Positions 1 to 11,600 are shown, counted from the stretch's first letter. The stretch is DNA of 64,000 nt from Carya illinoinensis (GCF_018687715.1 NC_056755.1:11777501-11841500), one strand, 5' to 3'. Made by a program: numbers and translations. Notes: generated by a model not told the origin, from the letters alone.

Positions 1-420
1 CTTGGGGTGCCACCTGCCCCCTACGGGGTGGGGCCACAAATTTCCCGCCCCCTGCCCCCACATAGGCAGGGGTGGGGATTTTTTCCCCGCAATCTACCCC
101 CATCCATGTGAGGGTGGGATACCCCATCCGCTACACAAGGTGCAGGGGTGGACCTTAATCTGTCAGCCCTCCGCCCCTCCCTTACTGGGTTTCCACTGTG
201 AGCCCCCAAATTCCATTTGGGATCAGACAGACATTTGAAGTGTCGAGACATGTAACACAAGGTTACCTGCCCCCGTTCATGACATATAAGATGCAATATT
301 CCTAACATGCATCTAACATTATGCAATATTCGCAGCGGATAATTTTTTTTTTTTTAGCAATACTATGCACCAAACTGAAAATATCCCAAATACTAAAAAC
401 ATACTTCATATATAAAGATC
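1..420. repeat. GC-rich dispersed repeat, partial at window edge
   Basis: The first 200 bases are strongly C/G-rich, with runs such as CCCC and GGGGTGGGG, unlike the AT-rich surroundings. They share short motifs (GGGTGG, ACCCCATCC) with the reverse complement of a second GC-rich block near 12225-12395. The stretch then turns AT-rich and abuts the left LTR of the Gypsy element. It looks like a fragment of a repeat, perhaps part of another LTR. No coding capacity is convincing and the family is not identified. Confidence 0.4.
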
Positions 421-423
421 CAT

Positions 424-3400
424 TGAATAACTAAGATCACAGCACTAGTCCAAAATAGTTATGATCCAAAAGTACTGGAGATGCAACTCCATCGTACAAG
501 TAGTAATTTAACTACTATATTAACATTAACGATGCACCGTCGTTCAGTCGACTGTGTCTAGTTGGTCAGCTCCTGATCCTCCTTCAGGTCCTGTAACAAG
601 ATCTACCATTTGGGGGGAATGGTAGTTGGGACTACCATAGTGAGATTTGATTACAAATCTCAGCAAGTTAACAAAAAACTTCTACACAGGCTAATGATGC
701 ATGGATGACAGTAAAAGCATAAATGCATAATCAAATTCATAAGTAATTAAAGCATAACTTAACGTACAACATAGCATAATTGACATAACTTAAATTGAAA
801 CATGAACTGAACTTGACTTGACATGAACTTGGTCTGAAACTTGACTTAGCATGAACTTGCTCTGAAACTTGAATTAACATGAAAAATACATACTCCACAG
901 TTGTTGTCGCCCCATGTATTTTACGTGTAAATACATACTCCACAATTGTTGTGGCCTCATGTATTCTACGTAAACTTGACTTAACATGAAAAATACATAC
1001 TCCACAGTTGTTGTGGCCCCATGTATTCTACGTATAAATACATACTCCACAGTTGTTGTAGCCCCATGTATTCTACGCAAACTTGACTTAACATGAAAAA
1101 TACATACTCCACAGTTGTTGTGGCCCCATGTATTCTACGTGTAAATACATACTCCACAGTTGTTGTGGCCTCATGTATTCTACACAAACTGAATGTACTC
1201 AAGATGAAACGTGACTGGAATACGAAAAGACTGGAGCCCTCACGTAACATAACGTGATTTGAACATAACTTGAAATACATGACCAACTTGAGATAGAAAC
1301 ATTTCGTAACATGGCATAACATATAGTAGACAACATATTTAATATGACATACTTGTAATGTATAGTAATACATGACAGAATATATTTTGTAACAGATAAA
1401 AATTGATGACAGAATAAATTTTGTATAATAGACAATTACGTGATAACTTGGCATGGCATGACATATATGATAACATACATACATACACTGTAGTTCCTTT
1501 ACTTAGCACACATACACAGTAGACTGCTAGAAAGTTAAAAGCTAACTTACCTCGATCTCCGCATTTCTTATAAAACTTCAAATGCGATCACGATGAACTG
1601 TAATTAGTGATTCTAAAAGTTAGAACTAAATCACTAATAATTTGAAATATGGAAAATACTAACTTAAAGAGTAAAATTTTCATTTTACTCTCTACATGTG
1701 GGAAAATGACCGTTTTACCCATAACTTAAGGATTTTGCATACTAACTCCAAAAGTTTCCAAAATTTACATTCCTCATGTAAATTTTGTCCTAAACTTAAA
1801 TATCAACTCAGAAAAATTTAAAACAAAACACAACTATGGAAAACACACTATGGCCGAAACATCCACAGGCCATTTCCCTTGATTTTTGTTGCAATTCCTT
1901 CCAACTTCAAAACTCATGCTTAAACCAAAATTTTGCAACAAACATCTTCCAATCCTAAGTTCAAAACCATACTTAAAACATCCATTTAAAAAAAGCTAAT
2001 AATCAACACCAAACTTTTTGTAAAAAGATCCAAGCACTTGAATCACAAGTTTTGACCTTAAATCAAAACATCTCCAAGAATTTCAAAAATCAAATCTTAC
2101 TTCTAACATATTCATAATATCATCCTAACATCAACCATGCTTTAAATCATCAAACTAAAGTCACCAAAATCACAAAATAACATTTGGAGTTTTTGGTTTT
2201 ACACTTAGTCCAAAAACAGAAACTTTTTCCTCAACTAGTTTTGATAAATCTCTTGATCTATGACTTATAAATATATGATCTTCAAACCAAACCATCACAT
2301 GGTTTAAAAAGATGTCCTAAAACATATATAAGCTTCCAATTCAAGATCACATGGTTAGAAATTAACCAAAACATAAATTTAGCCAAGAATATCCACACTT
2401 TGGCTTATCTGAATATCTCTTTGCATAAAATTTTATATCTTTGAAACTAATATCAAATATTTTCAAAATAATAATATAAGATGTATATAAGATGCTTAGG
2501 ATCCTCCAATAAAATTATCAAAGTCATTAGAATAGGTTTAGACCACCAAAGAGTTAAACTTTTTCAAAACAGAAACTATTTTTCTTCTTCCAGTTTCTAA
2601 GTTTCTAAATCTAAAAAACATCTTTCATCAAAACCTTTAACCATGCAAAAATCCTCAACCAATAGTCATATATACATGTTAACAATACTCCATAAAAATT
2701 TCGGACCAATATCTATCCATTAGCTTGGTCAAAAACTCCAAACTGTAACATATTCTCTAGTTTATCTCCCAGAATGACATTTCTATAGTTTATATAATAT
2801 TTGACTGACCAAATGATCTTCAAATGGGGCAAATAAGATATTTATGCAAACTAGATTCAAAAAGAAACAACTTATATGATGGAGACTTTATGATAAAACA
2901 CTTACAAAAGCTTCGAAATGGGCATGCAAAAGAACTCCTAAAAGCTGTCCGAGAGAAAGTATTTGATATTCTTTTAAAGGAACGTGTAAATGAAGATAAG
3001 TTTGTAGGTGACTGCTGAAGTTACTTTTGGACGCGATAAGGAAGATGATAAGGCTGGAGTTGAGAGCTGAGTGTAGTTTTCTCCTACCCAAAATATCTAT
3101 AAAAGATTATCTCATAATATTCTATATATCTAATAATATCTACAAAAATCAACTTAAGATATTTTTATCTAATAATATCTATAAAAAAATCAACTCAAAA
3201 TATTTTTACCTAATAATATTCATGAAAATTACCTCAAGATATTTCTTTTTATTTTTTTATTTTTATCCAATAATATCCATAAAATCAGCTTAGGCTATTT
3301 TCCGAAAGTGGAAAGTATACTTGGAAGAGTAAGGTGGTTAAAATCTTTCCATGTGTCCTATTAAAACTTTCTAACTATCTCCAATAATCAAAAACATACT

Positions 3401-3526
3401 TCTGATACCATAGTGAGTAATAACATCAACTATACGATTAATAGATTAGTGAAAACTTATCGGGTTTTCACGAGATTCCTAAAGCCAATAGAAATTTCAC
3501 CGTTAAATTTCTAGCGGGCTGTTACA
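424..3526 (-). repeat. 3' LTR of the Gypsy element
   Basis: On the - strand it begins TGTAACAGCCCGCTAG at 3526, directly after a purine tract, and it repeats 8674-11773 almost base for base from CTAAGATCACAGCACTAG at about 430. It includes a three-fold hairpin repeat array (885-1184), AT-rich sequence and no convincing ORF. The short predicted peptides in it are translations of the repeat array. Similarity to the other LTR stops at GAATAAC near 426; bases to the left are unrelated. Confidence 0.85.
885..1184. repeat. Tandem hairpin array inside the 3' LTR
   Basis: Six copies of a unit of about 40 bp occur as three pairs, each pair followed by a spacer of the type CTTGACTTAACATGAAA. Each unit is an imperfect hairpin: outer arms AATACAT and ATGTATT, inner arms CCACA and TGTGG. 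The array is conserved in the sister LTR at 9133-9432, so it is a family feature and not a local slippage event. Confidence 0.75.
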
Positions 3527-3543
3527 ACCTCCCCCCCCCCCCA
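3527..3543 (-). other. Polypurine tract of the Gypsy element
   Basis: Immediately before the 3' LTR start the - strand reads a G-run followed by GAGGT and then TGTAACAG. A purine-only tract exactly abutting the LTR is the expected plus-strand priming site. It fixes the LTR boundary at 3526. Confidence 0.75.
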
Positions 3544-3720
3544 AAACAAAAAATTTCGTCCTCCAAATCGACATAAGTAACAATTCAAGAGTTAAGGAAA
3601 TATATATATTTTATTGATATTCGAACAACGAAGTACAACATCTGATATTGTCAGTCCCGTACAAGTGAACCACAAAGTATCAATTAAGCAAAAGCCCAAC
3701 ATAACTCTACAAGATTGAAT

Positions 3721-4455
3721 TTAGATATTAAATAATTGGGGGTACTTGGCTCGCATATCAACTTCCTTCTCCCAAATCTCCTCTTGAATATTATGATTTT
3801 GCCAAAGTACCTTGACCAATGGGATCTTACGGTTCCACAACTCTTTATCTTTCCAGTCAAGAATTTGCATTGGCTTCTCTTCATAGGTCAAGTTAGATTG
3901 TAAAGGTATGCTATCGGGATCCACTATCATTGGTGTCTGATTCCCAAAACTCTTCTTCAACGAAGACACGTGGAAAACATTATGAATTCCATGGAACTCA
4001 GTTGGCAATTCCAAACAATATGCAACTACTCCCACTTTCTCCACTATCTCATAGGGTCCCACATATCTCGGACTTAACTTGTTTTTCACTCCGAAATGAC
4101 TTACTCCTCTCATAGGAGATACCTTCACATAGACCCAATCTCCAACTTTAAAATCTATGCTCCTCCTTCGATTATCAGTGTAGCTCTTCTGTCGACTCTG
4201 TGCTGTTTTCATCCTTTCTTTAATCAAGTGTACTTGATCCTTTATCTCTTGTAAGACTTCTGGTCCAACTACTTTGCTTTCCCCTACTTCATTCCAATAC
4301 AGAGGTAATCTACACTTTCTACCATACAAGGCTTCATATGGTGCCATTTGAATTATGGCCTGGAAACTATTGTTATAAGCAAATTCTACCAAAGGTAATT
4401 GTTTCTCCCAACTCCCTTCGTAATCCAAAACACAGGCCCTTAGCATATCTTCCAA
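3721..4455 (-). pseudogene. Gypsy integrase C-terminus with chromodomain-like tail
   Basis: A 244-residue open segment that continues the integrase frame. The first part (LVEFAYNNSFQ, ALYGRKCRLPLYW) is the conserved end of the Ty3/Gypsy integrase core. The middle (VGDWVYVKVSPMRG, KLSPRYVGPYEIVEKVG) is the GPY/F-type C-terminal domain. The last 50 residues (QILDWKDKELWNRKIPLVKVLW, then EEIWEKE) resemble the truncated chromodomain of Tekay-clade elements, which is thought to direct integration to particular chromatin. It is separated from the upstream integrase segment only by an in-frame TAG at 4477-4479, so both belong to one broken polyprotein. Confidence 0.85.
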
Positions 4456-4476
4456 AATTTGAATCGTCCTTTCTGT

Positions 4477-5313
4477 CTATCCATCTGTTTGTGGGTGGTA
4501 TGCACTACTAAACCTCAGACTAGAGCCCATCGATTCTTGTAAACTTTTCCAGAAGCGTGACGTAAAACGAGGGTCTCTATCTGATACGATCGTCTTAGGC
4601 ACTCCATGCAATCTAACAATCTCTGCTATATAAATTCTCGTCAATCTTTCTAGAGAATCTGTATTCTTGATGGGTATGAAGTGAGCACTTTTTGTCAGAC
4701 AATCAACTATTACCCAGATAGTATTATTTCCGGCTGAAGTCCTTGGAAAGCCTATTATAAAATCCATGGAAATATCCTCCCATTTCCATTCTGGGATTCG
4801 CAACGACTGCAATTTACCGGCTGGCTTTTGGTGCTCTGCTTTTACTAATCTACAGACAGAACACTTGTTCACAAACTCTGATACGTCCTTCTTCATTCCT
4901 TCCCACCAAAAAGACCGTTTCAAATCCTGATACATTTTTGTACTACCAGGATGAGCAGTGTAAGGTGTGTTATGAGCTTCCTTTAGTACTTTTTCCTTTA
5001 ACTCTTCGTCTGCTGGAATGACTCTTCGGTCCTTGTAATATAGAGTCCCATCCTCTCTGAGGCTAAAGTCCACTGGTCCTTTTGACTTTTCGATCTTTTT
5101 TACAACTTTCGCAAGTTTACTGTCCTTCTTTTGACGGTCTTTCAGTTCTTCCCAATCCAATGGAATGAATTCTTGGATTGTAGTCAACATGGTTTCCTGA
5201 CTACGGTTTCTAATCAACAGTTTTCTCATACTACATAAGAGAGAATTTACTTCTGATGAAGGAACTGATGAAGCTTCTTGTCTGCTCTTGCGGCTTAAAG
5301 CATCAGCTACCAC
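4477..5313 (-). pseudogene. Gypsy integrase zinc-binding and catalytic core
   Basis: This open segment starts in the end of RNase H (VADALSRKS). It includes the HHCC zinc-binding region ([10 protein letters not shown], then [11 protein letters not shown]) and the DDE core: first Asp in [12 protein letters not shown], second in [12 protein letters not shown]. The conserved YHPQTDG follows, after which a TAG stops translation where the family continues. The upstream stop at 5347-5349 lies in the same frame, so this piece, the RNase H piece and the C-terminal piece are one reading frame broken by two nonsense codons. Confidence 0.88.
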
Positions 5314-5346
5314 GTTGGCCTTTCCAGGATGATACTTGACGTCGCA

Positions 5347-5571
5347 CTAATAGTCGCTGATTAATTCCAGCCATCTTCTTTGCCTCATATTAAGATTCTT
5401 CTGATCAAACAGGTACTTTAGGCTTTTATGATCCGTGAAGACTTCACACTTCTCGTCATACAAATAATGTCTCCAAATCTTAAGAGCAAAAACTACTGCA
5501 GCTAATTCCAAATCATGAGTAGGATAATTCTGCTCGTGATTCTTCAGTTGTCGTGAAGCATAAGCAACCAC
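5347..5571 (-). pseudogene. Gypsy RNase H segment
   Basis: A 74-residue open segment with the typical Ty3/Gypsy RNase H sequence: [21 protein letters not shown], then [20 protein letters not shown] (catalytic Asp in FTDHKSL) and [10 protein letters not shown], ended by TAG. It is out of frame with the preceding RT-connection segment because of a one-base insertion near 5560 (an extra G in a GGGG run). It normally degrades the RNA strand during reverse transcription. Here it cannot be made as part of an intact polyprotein. Confidence 0.85.
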
Positions 5572-6280
5572 TTTCCCCTTCTTGCATTAGCACACATCCG
5601 AGTCCTGCCTTAGATTTAAAAGGTTCCGGCAGTGTAAGTACCGGTGCGGTGGTAAGTCTTTTCTTCAACTCAAGAAAACTTGTTTCACACTTATCATTCC
5701 AAGTAAATTTCACATTTTTCTTAGTCAGGGCGGTAAGTGGTCCAGACAAACGGGAGAATCCTTCCACAAATCTCCTATAGTAACCAGCCAGTCCTAAGAA
5801 ACTTCGGATCTCATGCACACTGGTCGATCTCTGCCAGTTCGTTACGGCTTCAATCTTGCTTGGGTCTACTGCTACTCCTCTACTAGAGATCACATGACCT
5901 AGAAATTTTACTTCTTCCAGCCAAAACTCACACTTACTAAGTTTGGCATAAAGTTTCTAATCCTTAAGTATAGTTAAAGCCATGCTATATACCACAAAAG
6001 ATTTAAGAGGTTCCGACAGTGTAAGTACCGGTGCGGTGGTAAGTCTTTTCTTCAACTCAAGAAAACTTGTTTCGCACTTATCATTCCAAGTAAATTTCAC
6101 ATTTTTCTTAGTCAGGGCGGTGAGTGGTCCAGACAAACAGGAGAATCCTTCCACAAATCTCCTATAGTAACCAGCCAGTCCTAAGAAACTTCGGATCTCA
6201 TGCACACTGGTCAATTTCTGCCAGTTCGTTACGGCTTCAATCTTGCTTGGGTCTACTGCTACTCCTCTACTAGAGATCAC
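5513..6280 (-). pseudogene. Gypsy RT-RNase H connection, present twice
   Basis: Two open segments (5957-6280 and 5513-5893) encode nearly the same peptide: [35 protein letters not shown] and [16 protein letters not shown], the thumb/connection region of Ty3/Gypsy RT. The copies are in the same frame, 387 bp apart. Each copy is preceded by the same in-frame TAG after ALTILKD, so the stop arose before the duplication. The second copy has lost the short stretch that should follow, so the domain order is disturbed as well as doubled. Confidence 0.88.
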
Positions 6281-6372
6281 ATGACCTAGAAATTTTACTT
6301 CTTCCAGCCAAAACTCACACTTACTAAGTTTGGCATAAAGTTTCTAATCCTTAAGTATAGTTAAAGCCATGC
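5613..6372. repeat. 387-bp direct tandem duplication in pol
   Basis: Bases 5613-5985 repeat at 6000-6372 with a constant offset of 387 and only a few substitutions (for example TTCCGGCAG against TTCCGACAG). The 14 bases between the copies (5986-5999) are part of the original connection sequence, missing from the other copy. The unit length is divisible by three. Confidence 0.92.
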
Positions 6373-7202
6373 TTAGATGATGTATGTGTTTCTCCTTGTT
6401 CTTAGAGTAGATTAAGATGTCATCAATAAATACGACAATAAAATTATCCAAATAAGGTCTGAATATTTTGTTCATCATGTCCATGAATGCGGCTGGAGCA
6501 TTGGTTAACCCAAAAGGCATCACCAAAAACTCGAAGTGGCCATACCTTGTCCTAAAGGCAATTTTCAGCACATCTTGATCCTTGAATTTTAGCTGATGAT
6601 ATCCGGATCTCAGGTCAATCTTTGAAAACACTGCTGCTCCTTGCAATTGATCCAACAAATCATCAATTATGGGTAATGGGTATCTATTCTTAATCGTCAC
6701 CTTATTCAACTCTCTATAGTCTATACATCCTCATAGATCCATCTTTTTTCTTCACGAATAACACAGGTGCTCCCCACGGCAAAGAACTGGGGCAGATAAA
6801 ACCCTTCTCCAAAAGTTCCTCCAATTGTAGCTTGAGCTCCTTTAATTCGGTAGAGGCCATACGATATGGCGCCTTGTGAGTCGGAGTTGTTGCCGGCTCC
6901 AACTCTATTTGGAATTCTACTTCTCTATTCGATGGTAAACCAGGTAACTCATCAACAAAAACTTCAGGAAAGTCTTCAACCACAGGTATCCCTTGGATTC
7001 CTATAGTTTTGGTTGTCTTCTCTACAGTTATCAATAGAAACGCTAAGGCTCCATCATCGATACACTTCCTAACTTGCAACGCCGAGATCAAAGGTGGGGT
7101 GGCCTTAACTGATGTTCCTGTGTAACTCATCATGTCTTCAGTTGGAGGTTCAAACACAACCTCTTGTTTCCGACAGTCTATCTTAGCGTAGTGCTTGAAA
7201 AG
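6344..7202 (-). pseudogene. Gypsy reverse transcriptase, frameshifted
   Basis: The N-terminal part (6714-7157) carries PVVEDFPEVFVDELPGLP, then LLEKGFICPSSLPWGAPVLF and [10 protein letters not shown]. The catalytic part (6344-6709) carries [41 protein letters not shown] and [12 protein letters not shown], in which FIDD is the polymerase active-site motif. The two parts are in different frames: about two bases are missing near 6712, just after SMRM. A TGA at 7203-7205 separates the N-terminal part from the protease in the same frame. Confidence 0.9.
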
Positions 7203-7471
7203 TCAGTCCATCCCCAAAATCAGGTCGAATTCCATCTGACCGAATACTAACAAGTTAACCTTCAGTGTCCTTCCTTCTAGCTCTAACGGACAATCCTTAA
7301 CTAAATTGGTACAAGATACTGTATTCCCACCGGGAATTAATACTACAACCCGTCGTGGTAAGAGTTCAGTCTGCAAACTACAAATTCGTGCAAACGCTGC
7401 AGACACAAAGGACTGCGACGCACCTGAATCGAATAGTGCACAAGCCGAGAACCTAAACAAATTAACCCTTC
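7203..7471 (-). pseudogene. Gypsy aspartic protease, second exon
   Basis: It encodes ALFDSGASQSFVSAAFARIC, with DSGA as the catalytic triad of retroviral-type aspartic proteases, and ends LVFGQMEFDLILGMD followed by TGA where Trp is usual. The sequence just before it reads continuously into gag only if the 121-bp AT-rich insert at 7472-7592 is removed as an intron. Confidence 0.85.
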
Positions 7472-7592
7472 CTAAAAAAAATATATATATATATATACAC
7501 CAATATTAATACTAATTCTAACACGTTCATAATACCTGCAACATCATAAATAGAAAAAGGAAAGAAAAAAAATATAAAATAAAAAAAAATAC
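7472..7592 (-). other. Probable GT-AG intron between gag and protease
   Basis: On the - strand the insert starts GTATTTTT at 7592 and ends in a long T-rich tract plus TTTAG at 7472. Removing it joins codons in phase to give VMTG-RVNLFRFSACALFDSG, the normal continuity of gag and protease. The insert itself is extremely AT/T-rich, as plant introns are, and encodes only low-complexity residues. An accidental AT-rich insertion that happens to be flanked by GT and AG is the alternative. Confidence 0.6.
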
Positions 7593-8599
7593 CAGTCATG
7601 ACGCCAGCTTCATCAGTTTCAGGTGCGTCAACATCAAAATCACCTGGTATACACGCGTGCCGGGATGTGGGGCCTTGGCTTGCGATCACCAGCTCCACTA
7701 CCTTGCTTGGCGTTAGGACAATCTCTAATCATATGTCCTGGTTTTCCGTATCGGTAACAGACTCCATATCCCCTGTAACATTCTCCAGGATGAAGCTTAC
7801 CACACTTAGGGCATGGTGAATAAAAGGGCGGATTCTGTCCTCCTATCATTATTCCCTTGCCTTTCTCCGGACTAGAAAAATGCTTCTTTTTCTCAGCACT
7901 ACTGCTTATAGTAAATGGCATGGCCCTCTTTCGATCGGTCATGTTCTGGATCGCCAATTCCTTCTGCTCAGCCTCTGCTATTGCCGCTACATTTACCAAC
8001 TCTTGGTAATTCTCTATTCTAAGGCAAGCTACTTGACTTCGGATTCTAGGCAGAAGTCCTGCTTGAAACTTTTGTACCTGCATCTTTTGAGTTGAAATCA
8101 AGTGTGGTGCAAACCTTCCCAATGCCATGAATTTAGCGGCATACTGCTCTACAGTCAAACTACCTTGTGTTAAGCACGTCAACTCCAGGGCTTTCAATTG
8201 TTTGACAAAGTCTGGGAAGAATCTGTTGTCAAACTCTTCCTTGAACCTCTCCCAAGACAATGCAGCCATACTACCTAGTTCCCTAACTAGAAGTTGCCTA
8301 CGTGTATCCCACCATATTCCAGCTTCTCCTTGGAATAGGTATCCAGCATATAGAACTTTTTGGTCCTCAAGACATCCACAAATCTCGTACGTTCTCTCGA
8401 GATCTATAATCCATTTCTCGGCTCTCAGTGGCCCTTCATTACCAAAAAAATTTGGGTAACGGTAAATCATAAACTTCTCATATGGACAACCCCTAACTTC
8501 GGGTCTAGGTACGTTCACTTGTTGCTGTTGCTGTTGCTGTTGCTGATGTCTAAGCACGTCAATCAGCATACGCACAGCTTCAGCTAATCCTCCATCCAT
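7593..8599 (-). pseudogene. Gypsy gag (capsid and nucleocapsid)
   Basis: A 319-residue ORF starts MDGGLAEAVRMLIDVL, then a polyglutamine run (nine Gln) and the retrotransposon gag domain (PNFFGNEGPLRAEKWI, GEAGIWWDTRRQLL, FKEEFDNRFFP, QYAAKFMALGRFAP). A first zinc motif CPKCGKLHPGEC is followed by a nucleocapsid knuckle that reads CYRYGKPGHMIRDC: the second cysteine of the CCHC motif is tyrosine. The frame breaks near 7655, where one base seems missing, and the downstream segment (GDFDVDAPETDEAGVMTG) continues in another frame to the intron donor. Confidence 0.88.
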
Positions 8600-8622
8600 C
8601 GGGGAATTATGATTCTCCTAAT

Positions 8623-8630
8623 TGATACCA
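8623..8630 (-). other. Candidate primer-binding site of the Gypsy element
   Basis: The - strand reads TGGTATCA here, matching the first eight bases complementary to the 3' end of plant initiator methionine tRNA. It lies between gag and the 5' LTR. The match does not extend beyond eight bases and it is about 45 bases inside the point where LTR homology ends, so it is tentative. Confidence 0.4.
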
Positions 8631-8673
8631 TCTTCAGGGTTTTGAGGTATTCTACCATGAGTCATACATGACA

Positions 8674-11600
8674 GAATAACTAAGATCACAGCACTAGTCC
8701 AAAATAGTTATGATCCAAAACTACTGGAGATGCAACTCCATCATACAAGTAGTAATTTAACTACTATATTAACATTAACGATGCACCATCGTTCAGTCGA
8801 CTGTGTCTAGTTGGTCAGCTCCTGATCCTCCTTCAGGTCCTGTAACAAGATCTACCATTCGGGGGGAATGGTAGTTGGGACTACCACAGTGAGATTTGAT
8901 TACAAATCTCAGCAAGTTAACAAAAAACTTCCACACAGGCTAATGATGCATGGATGACAGTAAAAGCATAAATGCATAATCAAATTCATAAGTAATTAAA
9001 GCATAACTTAGCGTACAACATAGCATAATTGACATAACTTAAATTGAAACATGAACTGAACTTGACTTGAAATGAACTTGATCTGAAACTTGACTTAGAA
9101 TGAACTTGCTCTGAAACTTGAATTTACATGAAAAATAAATACTCCACAGTTGTTGTGGCCCAATGTATTCTACGTGTAAATACATACTCCATAGTTGTTG
9201 TGGCCCCATGTATTCTACGTAAACTTGACTTAACATGAAAAATACATACTCCACAGTTGTTGTGGCCCCATGTATTCTACGTGTAAATATATACTCCACA
9301 GTTGTTGTGGCCCCATGTATTCTACGCAAACTTGACTTAATATGAAAAATACATACTCCACAGTTGTTGTGGCCCCATGTATTCTACATGTAAATACATA
9401 CTCCACAGTTGTTGTGGCCCCATGTATTCTATACAAACTGAATGTACTCAAGATAAAACGTGACTGGAATACGAAAAGACTGGAGCCCTAACGTAACATA
9501 ACGTGATTTGAACATAACTTGAAATACATGACCAACTTGAGATAGAAACATTTCGTAATATGGCATAACATATAGTAGACAACATATTTAATATGACATA
9601 CTTGTAATGTACAGTAATACATGACAGAATATATTATGTAACAGATAAAAATTGATGACAGAATAAATTATGTATAATAGACAATTACATGATAACTTGG
9701 CATGGCATGACATATATGATAACATACATACATACACTGTAGTTCCTTTACTTAGCACACATACACAGTAGACTGCTATTAAGTTAAAAGCTAACTTACC
9801 TCGATCTCCGCGTTTCTTATAAAACTTCAAGAGCAATCACGAGGAACTGTAATTAGTGATTCTAAAAGTTAGAACTAAATCACTAATAATTTGAAATATG
9901 GAAAATACTAACTTAAAGAGTAAAATTTTCATTTTACTCTCTACATGTGGGAAAATGACCGTTTTACCCATAACTTAAGGATTTTGCATACTAACTCCAA
10001 AAGTTTCCAAAATTTACATTCCTCATGTAAATTTTGTCCTAAACTTAAATATCAACTCAGAAAAATTTAAAACAAAACACAACTATGGAAAACACACTAT
10101 GGCCGAAACATCCATAGGTCATTTCCCTTGATTTTTGTTGCAATTCCTTCCAACTTCAAAACTCATGCTTAAACCAAAATTTTGCAACAAACATCTTCCA
10201 ATCCTAAGTTCAAAACCATACTTAAAACATCCATTTAGAAAAAGCTAATAACCAACACCAAACTTTTTGTAAAAAGATCCAAGCACTTGAATCACAAGTT
10301 TTGACCTTAAATCAAAACATCTCCAAGAATTTCAAAAATCAAATCTTACTTCTAACATATTCATAATATCATCCTAACATCAACCATGCTTTAAATCATC
10401 AAACTAAAGTCACCAAAATCACAAAATAACATTTGGAGTTTTTGGTTTTACACTTAGTCCAAAAACAGAAACTTTTTCCTCAACTAGTTTTGATAAATCT
10501 CTTGATCTATGACTTATAAATATATGATCTTCAAACCAAACCATCACATGGTTTAGAAAGATGTCCTAAAATATATATAAGCTTCTAATTCAAGATCACA
10601 TGGTTAGAAATTAACCAAAACATAAATTTAGCCAAGAATATCCACACATTGGCTTATCTAAATATCTCTTTGCATAAAATTTTATATCTTTGAAAATAAC
10701 ATCAAATATTTTCAAAATAATAATATAAGATGTATATAAGATTCTTAGGATCCTCCAATAAAATTATCAAAGTCATTATAATAGGTTTAGACCACCAAAG
10801 AGTTAAACTTTTTCAAAACAGAAACTGTTTTTCTTCTTCCAGTTTCTAAGTTTCTAAATCTAAAAAACATCTTTCATCAAAACCTTTAATCATGCAAAAA
10901 TCCTCAACCAATAGTCATATATACATGTTAACAATACTCCATAAAAATTTCGGACCAATATCTATCCATTAGCTTGGTCAAAAACTCCAAACTGTAACAT
11001 ATTCTCCAGTTTATCTCCCAGAATGACTTTTCTATAGTTTATATAATATTTGACTGACCAAATGATCTTCAAATGGGGCAAATAAGATATTCATGTAAAC
11101 TAGACTCAAAAAGGAACAACTTATATGAATGAGACTTTATGATAAAACACTTACTAAAGCTTCGAAATGGGCATGCAAAAGAACTCCTAAAAGCTGTCCG
11201 AGAGAAAGTATTTGATATTCTTTTAAAGGAACGTGTAAATGAAGATAAGTTTGTAGGTGATGGCTGAAGCTACTTATGGATGAGATAAGGAAGATGATAA
11301 GGCTGGAGTTGAGAGTTGAGTGTAGTTTTCTCGTACCCAAAATATTTATAAAAGATTATCTCATAATATTCTATCCAATAATATCTACAAAAATCAACTT
11401 AAGATATTTTTATCTAATAATATCTATAAAAAAAAATCAACTCAAAATATTTTTACCTAATAATATTCATGAAAATTACCTCAAGATATTTCTTTTTATT
11501 TTTTTATTTTTATCCAATAATATCCATAAAATCAGCTTAGGCTATTTTCCAAAAGTGGAGAGTATACTTGGAAGAGTAAGGTGGCTAAAATCTTTCCATG

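Noticed and set aside
885..1184. Regular repeats with spacers resembling a CRISPR array
   Set aside because: The spacers are themselves repeated, units are paired, the genome is a plant and the array is part of an LTR.
737..1581. Several - strand ORFs rich in the repeated peptide EYMGPQQLWSMYL in the LTR (also 9039-9451)
   Set aside because: They are translations of the tandem hairpin array, with no similarity to known proteins, and lie within non-coding LTR sequence.
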